A stretch of DNA of 10,936 nucleotides. It comes from G039029935 sp039029935 (GTDB lineage Bacteria; Chloroflexota; Anaerolineae; Caldilineales; Caldilineaceae). The notes below the pieces were generated by a model. That model was not told where the DNA came from. It made no database searches and was given only the letters and a program-made list of their open reading frames with translations. A program made the position numbers and the translations under genes. The stretch lies in NCBI GenBank assembly GCA_039029935.1, contig JBCCFC010000342.1, positions 1 through 10,936 on the forward strand, written 5' to 3'. Position 1 is the stretch's first letter. Each line of letters begins with the position of its first letter. This document shows positions 1 to 6,040 of this stretch, in pieces.

Positions 1-275
1 CTACATTCGATTGGAGACTTGAGTACCCGCCCCGACCTAATTTACCTCGTGGTTACTGGTACCTAAGTCGAACATTTACTTTTCTGAGCCAGTCATCCAC
101 ATGTACCTCACCGCTGCTCTACATCGCACTAAACGAGGATTTCAGGGTGAGTCTGGGCAAATCTGGGAGAGTCTGTGCAAATCTGGGAGAGTCTGGGCGA
201 GTGGCAACTGATGAGGGCAGTTGCTGGTGGTTCACTTACAATTTTGAATCAACTTCATCCATCTTTTTTGGTCAG
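1..275. other. Unassigned left edge, no gene recognised
   Basis: All frames I read across 1-146 carry stop codons on both strands, and no protein family is recognisable. It may be decayed coding sequence, but I cannot name it. The right part holds a 20-bp tandem repeat (149-198). Next to it is a small inverted repeat, GCAACTG at 204-210 and CAGTTGC at 218-224, with a 7-nt loop. This hairpin lies about 50 bp beyond the hicB stop codon. It lacks a U-run on the minus strand, so I do not call it a terminator. Confidence 0.5.
149..198. repeat. 20-bp tandem repeat, 2.5 copies
   Basis: The unit GAGTCTGGGCAAATCTGGGA occupies 149-168. It recurs at 169-188 with one substitution (TGGGC to TGTGC), and its first ten bases recur at 189-198. 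The array lies downstream of the minus-strand hicB gene, between it and the unassigned left edge. No function is evident; a slippage-prone minisatellite is the simplest reading. Confidence 0.8.
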
Positions 276-512
276 TCAACGAAGAAAGTTATGTCCTATA
301 GACAATGGCTCAGGAATATTTTCACCGTTCAGCAACATATCCTGAACGACATCTTTGACTAGTGAAACAATGCCAGATAATGCCTGTGTCAGTGACTCAT
401 CTAACCAAGAGAGACTGGGGAACTCGGTACAAAGCCCCACATATTCTTCATCCTCTGGTGACCAAATCACTTGATAGGCATAATGTTCTGGATTAACATT
501 CTCTTTAATCAT
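276..512 (-). CDS. hicB: HicB-family antitoxin, apparently truncated
   Basis: This 78-aa protein matches the N-terminal, partial RNase H-like fold of HicB antitoxins. A YxVxWSPEDEEYVGL strand segment (residues 11-26) is followed by C-x-EFPSLS (28-35) and a helix that includes LVKDVVQDML (51-60). HicB normally binds and blocks the HicA mRNA interferase and represses its own operon through a C-terminal DNA-binding domain. Here the protein ends just after the hinge IPEPLS (66-71) with a short unrelated tail, and no ribbon-helix-helix or HTH segment follows. I read the other frames beyond the stop and did not find the missing domain. The ATG overlaps the end of hicA by 8 bp and is preceded on the minus strand by AAGGA about 8 nt upstream, so translation is probably coupled. 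Toxin neutralisation may persist while autoregulation is lost. Confidence 0.75.
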   Translation of the reverse strand: MIKENVNPEHYAYQVIWSPEDEEYVGLCTEFPSLSWLDESLTQALSGIVSLVKDVVQDMLLNGENIPEPLSIGHNFLR

Positions 513-762
513 CTGTCAATTCCTTTAATTTTTTAATCGCAGCCAAAACTTGACGTACCTGATATGGCTTGGCGACACCGCCTTTGCCTTTTTGGATATT
601 GACTCTGGGATCACCAATCCATGACGTTTTATAGACATTATGGCTCGTCCCGCGCTGTCTTGCTGCGCCAAAATAATGTTCGCAAACTTTAGTTAGGTCT
701 GAAAAACGGACATTTTTTGGATTTTTTTGCATGGATTCTACAAGTTTGTCTATCTGTGTCAT
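505..762 (-). CDS. hicA: HicA-family mRNA interferase toxin
   Basis: HicA toxins are small double-stranded-RNA-binding-like ribonucleases that cleave translated mRNAs and are held in check by HicB. From the ATG at 762 the protein has 85 aa. Key features are KNVRFSDLTKVCEHYFG (residues 16-32), the conserved GTSH motif with candidate catalytic His41, then VYKTSW, DPRVNIQ and a C-terminal helix QVRQVLAAIKKL. This is the longer HicA form with the GDPRVNIQ insertion. The reading frame stays open to a TTG at 798, which would add 12 residues. I prefer the internal ATG because the family usually begins near this point and GAGGTC lies 12 nt upstream. The stop codon overlaps the hicB start by 8 bp, giving the classical toxin-first order. 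Confidence 0.82.
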   Translation of the reverse strand: MTQIDKLVESMQKNPKNVRFSDLTKVCEHYFGAARQRGTSHNVYKTSWIGDPRVNIQKGKGGVAKPYQVRQVLAAIKKLKELTDD

Positions 763-774
763 GTCTTTATTATA

Positions 775-780
775 GACCTC
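775..780 (-). promoter_or_regulatory. Candidate Shine-Dalgarno site of hicA
   Basis: On the minus strand GAGGTC ends 12 nt before the ATG at 762-760. The spacing is long, but it is the only purine-rich match nearby. It lies inside the longer TTG-initiated reading frame, which supports the shorter 85-aa HicA start. Confidence 0.4.
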
Positions 781-893
781 ATTCGCATCTTCTGCCAAAT
801 TACACTGTCGTCATAGTACTATAAATATAGGGCAGTTCATTTTTGATTTTCGCTCTTTTTTGACTTATGATCTACCATATTTCTTTATCGAGT

Positions 894-922
894 TTGATAG
901 AAAGTCAAACTGAGTCTATTAC
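894..922 (+). promoter_or_regulatory. Candidate sigma-70-type promoter
   Basis: TTGATA at 894-899 (5 of 6 to the -35 consensus) and TATTAC at 917-922 (4 of 6 to the -10) are separated by 17 bp. They sit in an AT-rich divergent intergenic region, about 40 bp before the ATG at 962. It would drive the homocysteine S-methyltransferase-family gene. Matches of this quality can arise by chance in AT-rich DNA. Confidence 0.35.
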
Positions 923-961
923 TATTTAAAAATTAAATTATACAAATCACAAGCAAATAAC

Positions 962-1852
962 ATGAATCCATATAAAAGATTAATGCAGCGATTGCACAAC
1001 GGGGAAAAAATTGTCATTGATGGTGCTACAGGGACCGAAATCGAGCGTCGAGGTGTGCCACAGGTGAAACACGCATGGAATGGGGGTGGTGCATTGAGCC
1101 ATCCTGATATTTTGCGTCAAGTCCATGAAGACTATATTCGCAATGGGGCAGAGATTGTGATCTCTAACACCTTTGCCACAGGTCGTCATGTCCTACGCGA
1201 TGCAGGCTGGGAAGAACATTTTGACCTGCTCAATCGACGTGGGGTTGAGATTGCAGATGAGGCACGGGCAAACGTAAATGCAGAGGGTGTCTTGGTGGCG
1301 GGTGGGATTACGCACTGGTCCTTCACGAGCCAGCATCCACCCTATGATGAACTCCATGCCAACGTTTCCGAACAGGCCAACATCATGAAAGAGGCGGGGG
1401 CAGATTTGCTGATGTTGGAGATGATGGTTGATATCGAGCGTATGTTGGTTTTGCTCGATGCAGCGCAACAAACGGGGTTGCCTGTGTGGGTGGGCTTTAG
1501 CACCAAGGCAGATGACGAGGGTGTAATCCGGCTATGGGATGGCCCGACATTGGCCGATGCCATTGCTGCCATTGAAGATAAGGATGTGCCGTTGGTCAAC
1601 ATCATGCACACGTATATCCAGTATATTGAACCCTCGCTGGATGTGCTGGACCAACATTGGTCAGGGCTGGTTGGCGTCTATGCCCAATCCGGCGGGTATA
1701 TCAAATCCAAATGGCTCTTTGATGAGGTACTTTCGCCCGAAGACTATGCAGCCGAGGCGCAGAAATGGCTGGATCGCGGTGTGCAGGTCGTTGGTGGCTG
1801 TTGTGGCGTTGGGGTGGATCATATTGCCATGCTCAATACGCTTGTCGGGTAA
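962..1852 (+). CDS. Homocysteine S-methyltransferase family protein
   Basis: The 296-aa protein has the layout of the Pfam homocysteine S-methyltransferase barrel (MmuM, BHMT, N-terminal MetH domain). These cytoplasmic zinc enzymes move a methyl group to homocysteine or a related thiol. Visible motifs are the N-terminal DGATGTE (residues 20-26), ISNTFAT (67-73), an acidic MLEMMVDIE stretch (151-159), VWVGFS (175-180) and the C-terminal GGCCG with the paired zinc cysteines Cys280-Cys281. The family normally has a third zinc ligand in an N-C motif at the end of an inner strand. The equivalent position here reads NIMH (213-216), so the Cys is absent and His216 lies nearby. Substrate and zinc binding are therefore uncertain. 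Length fits a single-domain member. No strong ribosome binding site precedes the ATG. A co-directional gene follows after 153 bp that contain a large palindrome. Confidence 0.85.
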   Translation: MNPYKRLMQRLHNGEKIVIDGATGTEIERRGVPQVKHAWNGGGALSHPDILRQVHEDYIRNGAEIVISNTFATGRHVLRDAGWEEHFDLLNRRGVEIADEARANVNAEGVLVAGGITHWSFTSQHPPYDELHANVSEQANIMKEAGADLLMLEMMVDIERMLVLLDAAQQTGLPVWVGFSTKADDEGVIRLWDGPTLADAIAAIEDKDVPLVNIMHTYIQYIEPSLDVLDQHWSGLVGVYAQSGGYIKSKWLFDEVLSPEDYAAEAQKWLDRGVQVVGGCCGVGVDHIAMLNTLVG

Positions 1853-1899
1853 CGGTGAATCAAATAAGTTCTTCGCCAACCAGTGGAGAAATCATTATC

Positions 1900-1965
1900 G
1901 TAGGGGCGTACCCTTGCGGTCGCCCGAACACACGCGTTTGGGCGACCGCAAGGGTACGCCCCTAC
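1900..1965. repeat. Perfect 26-bp inverted repeat (REP-like palindrome)
   Basis: Arms 1900-1925 (beginning GTAGGGGCGTACCCTTGCGG) and 1940-1965 are exact reverse complements. With one G-T wobble the stem extends to 30 pairs (1900-1929/1936-1965), closed by the 6-nt loop ACACGC. It lies between two co-directional genes and ends 29 bp before the ribosome binding site of the second, so it would be in the leader if they are co-transcribed. No U-run follows, so it is not a typical terminator. I recall similar GTAGGGGCGTACCC palindromes as multi-copy intergenic elements in Chloroflexota-like genomes; this window holds one copy. Confidence 0.85.
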
Positions 1966-2005
1966 AACTTACGGAAGAGCGAAGCCATAACAAAAGGAGA
2001 GCATA

Positions 2006-2626
2006 ATGAGTACATTTATGTCCTATGATCCGTGGTCCGGTATCACCACTAGAAATGGCATTTCTGGCGATTTGGTGATTTCGGCACTCCAAAAATCTAT
2101 CCGGCGAGGGCTGGCTGAAGAGGCTGTCACCTTTGCCTATGAAATGTATATCACGAGCGAGCAATTTGAGGACAAACTGTGGCGGCGGTTGCAGGCTATC
2201 TCGGTTGAGGATGTCGGCTTTGGTGATTTGAGCGCGCCTGTGCTGATCAATGCACTCAACCAGATGCGCCAGAATTTTCCCTACACAGACGGCGACCGCC
2301 CCATCTTCTTTGTCCACTCCATTCGCTATTTGGCCGCAGCCCAAAAGGATCGCACCAGCGACAATTTGAAGAATATTGTCAAACGTGGCTTTGAGTATGG
2401 CCGCACACCGGAGATTCCCGATTTTGCCTATGATATGCATACAGTTGAGGGGCGCAAGATGGGGCGCGACTTTAAGCATTTTCTGGCTGAGGGCAGCAAA
2501 GTAGAAAATGAACTGCCTGTCGATGAAAATTACAAGGCACAGTTGTTGGCGTTGTTGGATGAAATTGAGCAGGGTACACTGGAAAAAAGTGAAAATGCCT
2601 TTGTCTATGGTGGGTGGCAGGCGTGA
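2006..2626 (+). CDS. Stand-alone RarA/MgsA C-terminal-like protein
   Basis: This 206-aa protein resembles the helical C-terminal (collar/tetramerisation) part of RarA/MgsA clamp-loader-related AAA+ ATPases. GDLVISALQKSIRRG (residues 21-35) corresponds to the region after the RarA ATPase core. LWRRLQAISVEDVGFGD (58-74) matches the characteristic 'RL...ASEDIG.AD' segment, and VHSIRYLAAAQKDR (103-116) to its next helices. RGFEYGRTPEIPDFAYD and EGRKMGRDFKHFLAEG follow. There is no P-loop or Walker B, so it cannot be a complete RarA. RarA acts at stalled replication forks; whether this protein does is inference only. It could be a diverged oligomerisation or adaptor protein. The ATG is well supported by AAGGAGA at 1994-2000, 5 nt upstream. 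It is transcribed in the same direction as the methyltransferase gene. Its 3' end faces the convergent secreted-protein gene across a repeat-filled gap. Confidence 0.7.
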   Translation: MSTFMSYDPWSGITTRNGISGDLVISALQKSIRRGLAEEAVTFAYEMYITSEQFEDKLWRRLQAISVEDVGFGDLSAPVLINALNQMRQNFPYTDGDRPIFFVHSIRYLAAAQKDRTSDNLKNIVKRGFEYGRTPEIPDFAYDMHTVEGRKMGRDFKHFLAEGSKVENELPVDENYKAQLLALLDEIEQGTLEKSENAFVYGGWQA

Positions 2627-2632
2627 GTATAG

Positions 2633-2712
2633 GGAGTCGGCGAGTCAGCTTGTCAGCTTGTCAGCCTGAACTGCTGACTTGCTGACAAGCTGAACTGCTG
2701 ACTCGCTCACTA
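2633..2712. repeat. 8-bp-period array with a TCAG-to-CTGA switch
   Basis: Between the two convergent stop codons the DNA is built from 8-bp units. The left half reads CGAGTCAG, CTTGTCAG, CTTGTCAG. The right half reads CCTGAACT, GCTGACTT, GCTGACAA, GCTGAACT, GCTGACTC. The halves are reverse-complementary: 2640-2665 can pair with 2681-2706 as a 26-bp stem with 3 mismatches around a 15-nt loop. A degenerate unit sits at 2633-2640, and the array runs into the stop codon of the minus-strand gene at 2712-2710. It may serve as a bidirectional terminator-like hairpin, though no clear U-run is present. Confidence 0.8.
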
Positions 2713-3852
2713 CCTGACCACTGGCAAATAAACACTCGCATCATCCGCTGCCGTATCACTCTGCTCATCTCCCTGTCCTGCGGCTGGTGACGCTGTGAGT
2801 AAAGGGGTCGGCAATGGTCTGATGGTTGCCGTGTTCATTGGCGTTGGTGTACTGGTCGGTGTCAATACGGGCGTTAAATGAGGTGTAGCAGTCGCCATCA
2901 ACGTCGTGGTAGGTGTAAGTGCAGCAGGAACTGTTACCGTCGCTGTAGATACGAGTGTCGGTGTCAATGTCGCAGTGGGTGTCAGTGTAGCGGTGGGTGT
3001 CAGTGTAGCGGTGGGTGTCAGTGTAGCGGTAGCCGTCATAGTCACCGCAGCCGTTCTGGTCGCAGTGGGGACTTGTGTGTGTATTGGCGTTAAGATAGGC
3101 GTTGTCGTCTGCACTGGCTCGGCAGTTGCTGGGATAGCTGGCAACTGCGCAAAGGCAAACATCAGGTTATCAATCGACTCACTCAACGGCGTGTCACCAT
3201 AATCCAATGTGACCGACCGAATCCGCCCCTGTGCGTCATAGACTCCGATAAACGCTGTAAATTCTTCAGGGACAGGTGAAACGGTTACATCACAGACCAA
3301 TTCGCCGTCGGCATCAAATGCCTGCAACGTTCCTGTCAGATCGTCCTCTTCGCCGTTCCCCACATACATCCCCACATGCGTCTGCGCCTCCACAAACGTC
3401 ATCACCATCGGTGTATTGTGTCCATCATGAGGGAATTTGGGGCTGTTGGTCGCCACATTGGGCATGGACTGCGCCACAATTGGGTCGATCTGTGGGCGAT
3501 CTCCCTGAATCAATGTCCGTGCCTGCTCATCATCATTAAAGGTCACACCAAATGCATTGGTATAGGCATCCCGAATCGTGTCGAGATGATCCAAATCATC
3601 AAAAGTGATCAGATGTGGACCCGTTTCCGTCGCCGCGTTGTTGGCGAGTGCCGTGATATCTTCTTCTGTGGCTAATGGGTCACACGCTGCCTGCGTTCCC
3701 GCTGCTGTGACCCATGCTGTTTGTGTCAGAGGTGTTCGCAGCGTCAGCATGACGAGCAAACTAAGACCTGTCAATAACATGAGTGCTGGTCGCACACGTC
3801 GTGGCCTAGAATATGGACTGCGAATGTGTGTGTGTGATGTTTGTTGCTGCAT
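2710..3852 (-). CDS. Secreted Thr/Pro-rich stalk protein, unknown function
   Basis: This 380-aa protein has a basic N-terminus (RPRRVRP) and a hydrophobic segment at residues 23-39, consistent with a signal peptide or anchor. A globular domain at about 80-235 starts with LITFDDLDHLDTI and contains GMYVGNG, LQAFDADGELVCDV, FIGVYDAQGRIRSVTLDYG and ESIDNLMFAF. This looks like the beta-sandwich found in many secreted bacterial proteins that open with 'ITFDDL'. Cys57 and Cys187 are the only cysteines. A low-complexity Thr/Pro/Ala stalk (about 240-355) includes four TATLTP repeats. After an acidic segment the protein ends in VYLPVVR, a tail I recall from Chloroflexota exported proteins. It is probably surface-exposed or released. 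No good ribosome binding site is seen before the ATG. Repeat arrays of the same 8-bp type lie on both sides of the gene. Ligand and role are unknown. Confidence 0.8.
   Translation of the reverse strand: MQQQTSHTHIRSPYSRPRRVRPALMLLTGLSLLVMLTLRTPLTQTAWVTAAGTQAACDPLATEEDITALANNAATETGPHLITFDDLDHLDTIRDAYTNAFGVTFNDDEQARTLIQGDRPQIDPIVAQSMPNVATNSPKFPHDGHNTPMVMTFVEAQTHVGMYVGNGEEDDLTGTLQAFDADGELVCDVTVSPVPEEFTAFIGVYDAQGRIRSVTLDYGDTPLSESIDNLMFAFAQLPAIPATAEPVQTTTPILTPIHTQVPTATRTAAVTMTATATLTPTATLTPTATLTPTATLTPTLVSTATVTVPAALTPTTTLMATATPHLTPVLTPTSTPTPMNTATIRPLPTPLLTASPAAGQGDEQSDTAADDASVYLPVVR
2963..3034 (-). repeat. 18-bp tandem repeat encoding TATLTP, 4 copies
   Basis: The plus-strand unit GTCAGTGTAGCGGTGGGT occurs exactly at 2981-2998 and 2999-3016. 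Diverged copies lie at 2963-2980 and 3017-3034. Read on the minus strand it encodes successive TATLTP hexapeptides of the Thr/Pro stalk. The unit is a multiple of three, so slippage would change stalk length without breaking the frame. Confidence 0.85.
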
Positions 3853-3892
3853 AGAATTCGCTTTATTTTTGATTGATTAGGAAAGGATAAAA

Positions 3893-4013
3893 TCAGCTAG
3901 TCAGCTAGTCAGCTAGTCAGCCAGCGTGCTGAAGTGCTGAAATGCTGAAGTGCTGAAGTGCTGAAGTGCTGACAGCCTGAAATGCTGAAGTGCTGACAGC
4001 CTGAAATGCCGAC
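3893..4013. repeat. Second 8-bp-period array, TCAGCTAG then GTGCTGAA units
   Basis: Three exact TCAGCTAG units (3893-3916) and one TCAGCCAG (3917-3924) are followed, after one base, by eleven GTGCTGAA-type units (3926-4013). The latter include ATGCTGAA, AGCCTGAA and GTGCTGAC variants. As in the 2633-2712 array, the left half carries TCAGC and the right half GCTGA, so many short inverted pairings are possible. The array fills most of the gap between the transporter gene and the secreted-protein gene. It is followed on the plus strand by AGC and T6; on the transcribed minus strand this is an A-run, so it is not a simple terminator for the transporter. Confidence 0.85.
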
Positions 4014-4034
4014 AGCTTTTTTCTTCCTTATATT

Positions 4035-5447
4035 TTACGCACTTGCCGAATGGAGTTCCCCCTGCGTGGTTCCACGCTGTTTCTCTCCGAGACGTGTCAG
4101 TGCCGATTGCGCACGATACCATAACCATGCTGTACGCACAACATTGCCAACCGCCATCGCCGCCATTGCGACATACAAACCTGCGAACTGACCCCACGCG
4201 ATGCCACCCACCAGGAGAATAGCTGTGCTTGCCAAGGCGAGGACAACGCCTGTTGTAATTGTACTCGTCTGGCGGCTGTTGAGCAATGTCGCTTCATAGA
4301 AACTGCCCAAGACGATAAACCCCGGAATCAGGAGCGCAAACCACAAGCTGTTGCTGGCGACGCTAACCATATTGCTTGCCAAGCCCATGATCTGTTCAAA
4401 CCAGATGCCAGCAAGCGGCGTTGATGCCATCACCACGAGAATACCCGACATAAGCAGTGCCAGCCCATTGGTAAAACGGCGTAATATTGGCAGCGAGTGT
4501 GGCTTTTCAATCAGCACGATAACGGTTTCGACATAGGCAATGCCCGCACTCGATAGAATGCTCAACACACTGGTGGCGACAGGCCAGATCGCCAGTGAAT
4601 AGATGGGATCGGGCATTCGACTCAACGCGGCCGTCCCCATTGGCTGTGTGATGATACGCAACAAAATTGTGATTACCAAAGGAATATAGAAGGCGGCAAA
4701 GAAGCGCAGGGTAATCGGTTCGTCCGCAGGTGGCGCATGGCGTAGATGCTTTTCTCGTACAGGGACAACACGATAGCGTGAGTAGAGTGCCTCACCAATG
4801 ACACCCATTGTGATTGTAAAGGTGGCAACACCAACGCCTGTAAAGGGAATGCGGTCAGGGGCAAAGACAGCTATCCCATAGAGTGTGCTCAATACCACCA
4901 AATCGACGGCGAGACGGGTCAATGCACCAAATGTGACTGCGCTGGAATAGCCAAAGCGGATCAACACACCGTAGTTAAAACGACGATAGGCCAACGAAAG
5001 AACCCAAGGCATCATCAACTGTAAGGCTGTGCGTGATGGCTCCACAATTTGGGGCGGTGCAGCGATGATGCCCTCCACCAGCCAATAGTAAGCAGGCGTA
5101 AACGCGATGAGTACATGAAGCGACAGCATTAGAGCCGAGAGCGTATACATGGTCTTGCGTAGCGTTTGGTAGGAGCGCCAATCCTTGCACAATGTCGTCG
5201 AGGTTGGCAACATCACCATCATCGGCGAGGCCAAGATCAACGCAATCGGGAAGACCAAGCCCCATGATGCCAAGTTTTCCTCTGGATTGGGGAGCCGCGC
5301 AACGATGGCATTGAGAAAGGGGATTTCAATCGTGAGGACAAGCCAGCCGAGTGCTAGCGGCCACCATGTGCGAAAGATTTGTCCAAAAGAGAGAGGGGGG
5401 TCGGATGAGGGTGGGTGCGATATATGATCGTTTGACGCTGTGTTCAT
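4035..5447 (-). CDS. Polytopic MATE/ANK-like membrane transporter
   Basis: This 470-aa integral membrane protein has roughly 12 hydrophobic segments and short polar loops. Segments include LALGWLVLTIEIPFLNAIVA (31-50), WGLVFPIALILASPMMVML (62-80), TLSALMLSLHVLIAF (102-116) and the C-terminal pair near 399-437. FGQIFRTWWPLALGWL at the start, ENLASWGLVFP, and FFAAFYIPLVITILLRIITQPM near the middle (249-270) suggest two pseudo-symmetric halves, as in the MOP/MATE superfamily. The ASWGLVFPIALILASP segment and overall layout most resemble the progressive-ankylosis (ANK) branch, whose animal member exports small anions such as pyrophosphate, ATP or citrate. The substrate here is unknown. A weak CAGGG lies upstream of the ATG. 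The gene follows the acetyltransferase gene by 42 bp, so the two could share a transcript. A lipid-linked-sugar flippase of the same superfamily is the main alternative. Confidence 0.75.
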   Translation of the reverse strand: MNTASNDHISHPPSSDPPLSFGQIFRTWWPLALGWLVLTIEIPFLNAIVARLPNPEENLASWGLVFPIALILASPMMVMLPTSTTLCKDWRSYQTLRKTMYTLSALMLSLHVLIAFTPAYYWLVEGIIAAPPQIVEPSRTALQLMMPWVLSLAYRRFNYGVLIRFGYSSAVTFGALTRLAVDLVVLSTLYGIAVFAPDRIPFTGVGVATFTITMGVIGEALYSRYRVVPVREKHLRHAPPADEPITLRFFAAFYIPLVITILLRIITQPMGTAALSRMPDPIYSLAIWPVATSVLSILSSAGIAYVETVIVLIEKPHSLPILRRFTNGLALLMSGILVVMASTPLAGIWFEQIMGLASNMVSVASNSLWFALLIPGFIVLGSFYEATLLNSRQTSTITTGVVLALASTAILLVGGIAWGQFAGLYVAMAAMAVGNVVRTAWLWYRAQSALTRLGEKQRGTTQGELHSASA

Positions 5448-5489
5448 TGATTTGCCCTGCCTGGCTCTTGCAATTGATAAATTTAGCCC

Positions 5490-5993
5490 TTATTTTACCC
5501 TTGAATGAACCATGCGCATAGTTGAATTTATCCATAATGGTCGCTCTCTGCATTTGATCTCAGGCAATACATACGAATAATAGGGACCATTCTCGCTTTT
5601 GCCCTCGCCTTGAATCACCCAGCCATTGCGTTCATAAAAGGCACAGGCCCGTGTATTGGCGACCAGTGACTTGAGCGAAAGGGGCAGCCCATATGTCTCA
5701 GCACAGGTGTTAATTAACCGCGTGGCAATACCCATGTTTTGATACGCTGGTTGAATGTAGAGATGATGGACAAATCGCTGTGGAACCCACACCGAGATGA
5801 ACCCAGCTATGTTTTGTGTAGACGTGCCATCGTTCACAACGGCTATATGAATCTTCTCTCCCTTGATGATGTTTTGAAATTGTTTTAATGAGATGTCCTG
5901 CTCCTGAAAGCAGTCCAACCGTGCGCGGGCTTCATTATAGATATCAAGCAGAATAGGGATGTCTGTAGTGTTTGCAAAACGAATTGAAACCAT
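5490..5993 (-). CDS. GNAT-family N-acetyltransferase
   Basis: The 167-aa protein has the GNAT fold that transfers an acetyl group from acetyl-CoA to an amine. It begins with a typical strand, VSIRFANTTDIPILLDIYNEA. AGFISVWV (63-70) leads into motif A, HHLYIQPAYQNMGIATRLI (76-94), where Q85-N-M-G-I-A is the acetyl-CoA pyrophosphate-binding loop (Q/R-x-x-G-x-G/A). Motif B follows as NTRACAFYERNGWV (113-126). The fold should finish near YSYVLPEI (139-146). The last 21 residues form a basic tail with no family counterpart that I recognise. The acceptor substrate cannot be read from the sequence. An AGGAG lies about 20 nt before the ATG, too far to be a normal ribosome binding site, and no closer one is seen. 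The transporter gene follows after 42 bp. Confidence 0.85.
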   Translation of the reverse strand: MVSIRFANTTDIPILLDIYNEARARLDCFQEQDISLKQFQNIIKGEKIHIAVVNDGTSTQNIAGFISVWVPQRFVHHLYIQPAYQNMGIATRLINTCAETYGLPLSLKSLVANTRACAFYERNGWVIQGEGKSENGPYYSYVLPEIKCRERPLWINSTMRMVHSRVK

Positions 5994-6040
5994 ATTTATG
6001 TTTAGCTGAATTGCACTCCTAACGTATTATTCACACATAA

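Noticed and set aside
1..146. Fragment of a transposase or intron-encoded protein at the left edge
   Set aside because: Short conceptual peptides interrupted by stops did not match any family I can name, so no call is made.
147..362. 71-codon plus-strand reading frame
   Set aside because: It runs across the 20-bp tandem repeat and antisense through the 3' end of hicB; its composition follows the repeat and it resembles no family.
760..798. TTG at 798 as the hicA start
   Set aside because: The 12-residue extension is not typical of the family, and an ATG at 762 has a plausible ribosome binding site.
1895..2479. 194-codon minus-strand reading frame opposite the RarA-like gene
   Set aside because: It is antisense to a well-supported gene with a strong ribosome binding site, and its end is translated palindrome.
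2878..3202. Plus-strand frames rich in Cys/Arg or Val/Gly opposite the secreted protein
   Set aside because: These are shadows of the 18-bp TATLTP repeat read on the other strand.
149..4013. CRISPR array
   Set aside because: The tandem repeats here have units of 8, 18 or 20 bp placed head to tail, without unique spacers of 30-40 bp, and no cas gene is present.
4006..4030. GACAGC followed by T6 as a Rho-independent terminator
   Set aside because: The T-run is on the plus strand, where no gene ends; on the transcribed minus strand it is an A-run.
3913..4197. 94-codon minus-strand frame ending in repeated LSALQHF/HFSTSAFQHF words
   Set aside because: It is a translation of the 8-bp repeat array plus an out-of-frame part of the transporter gene.
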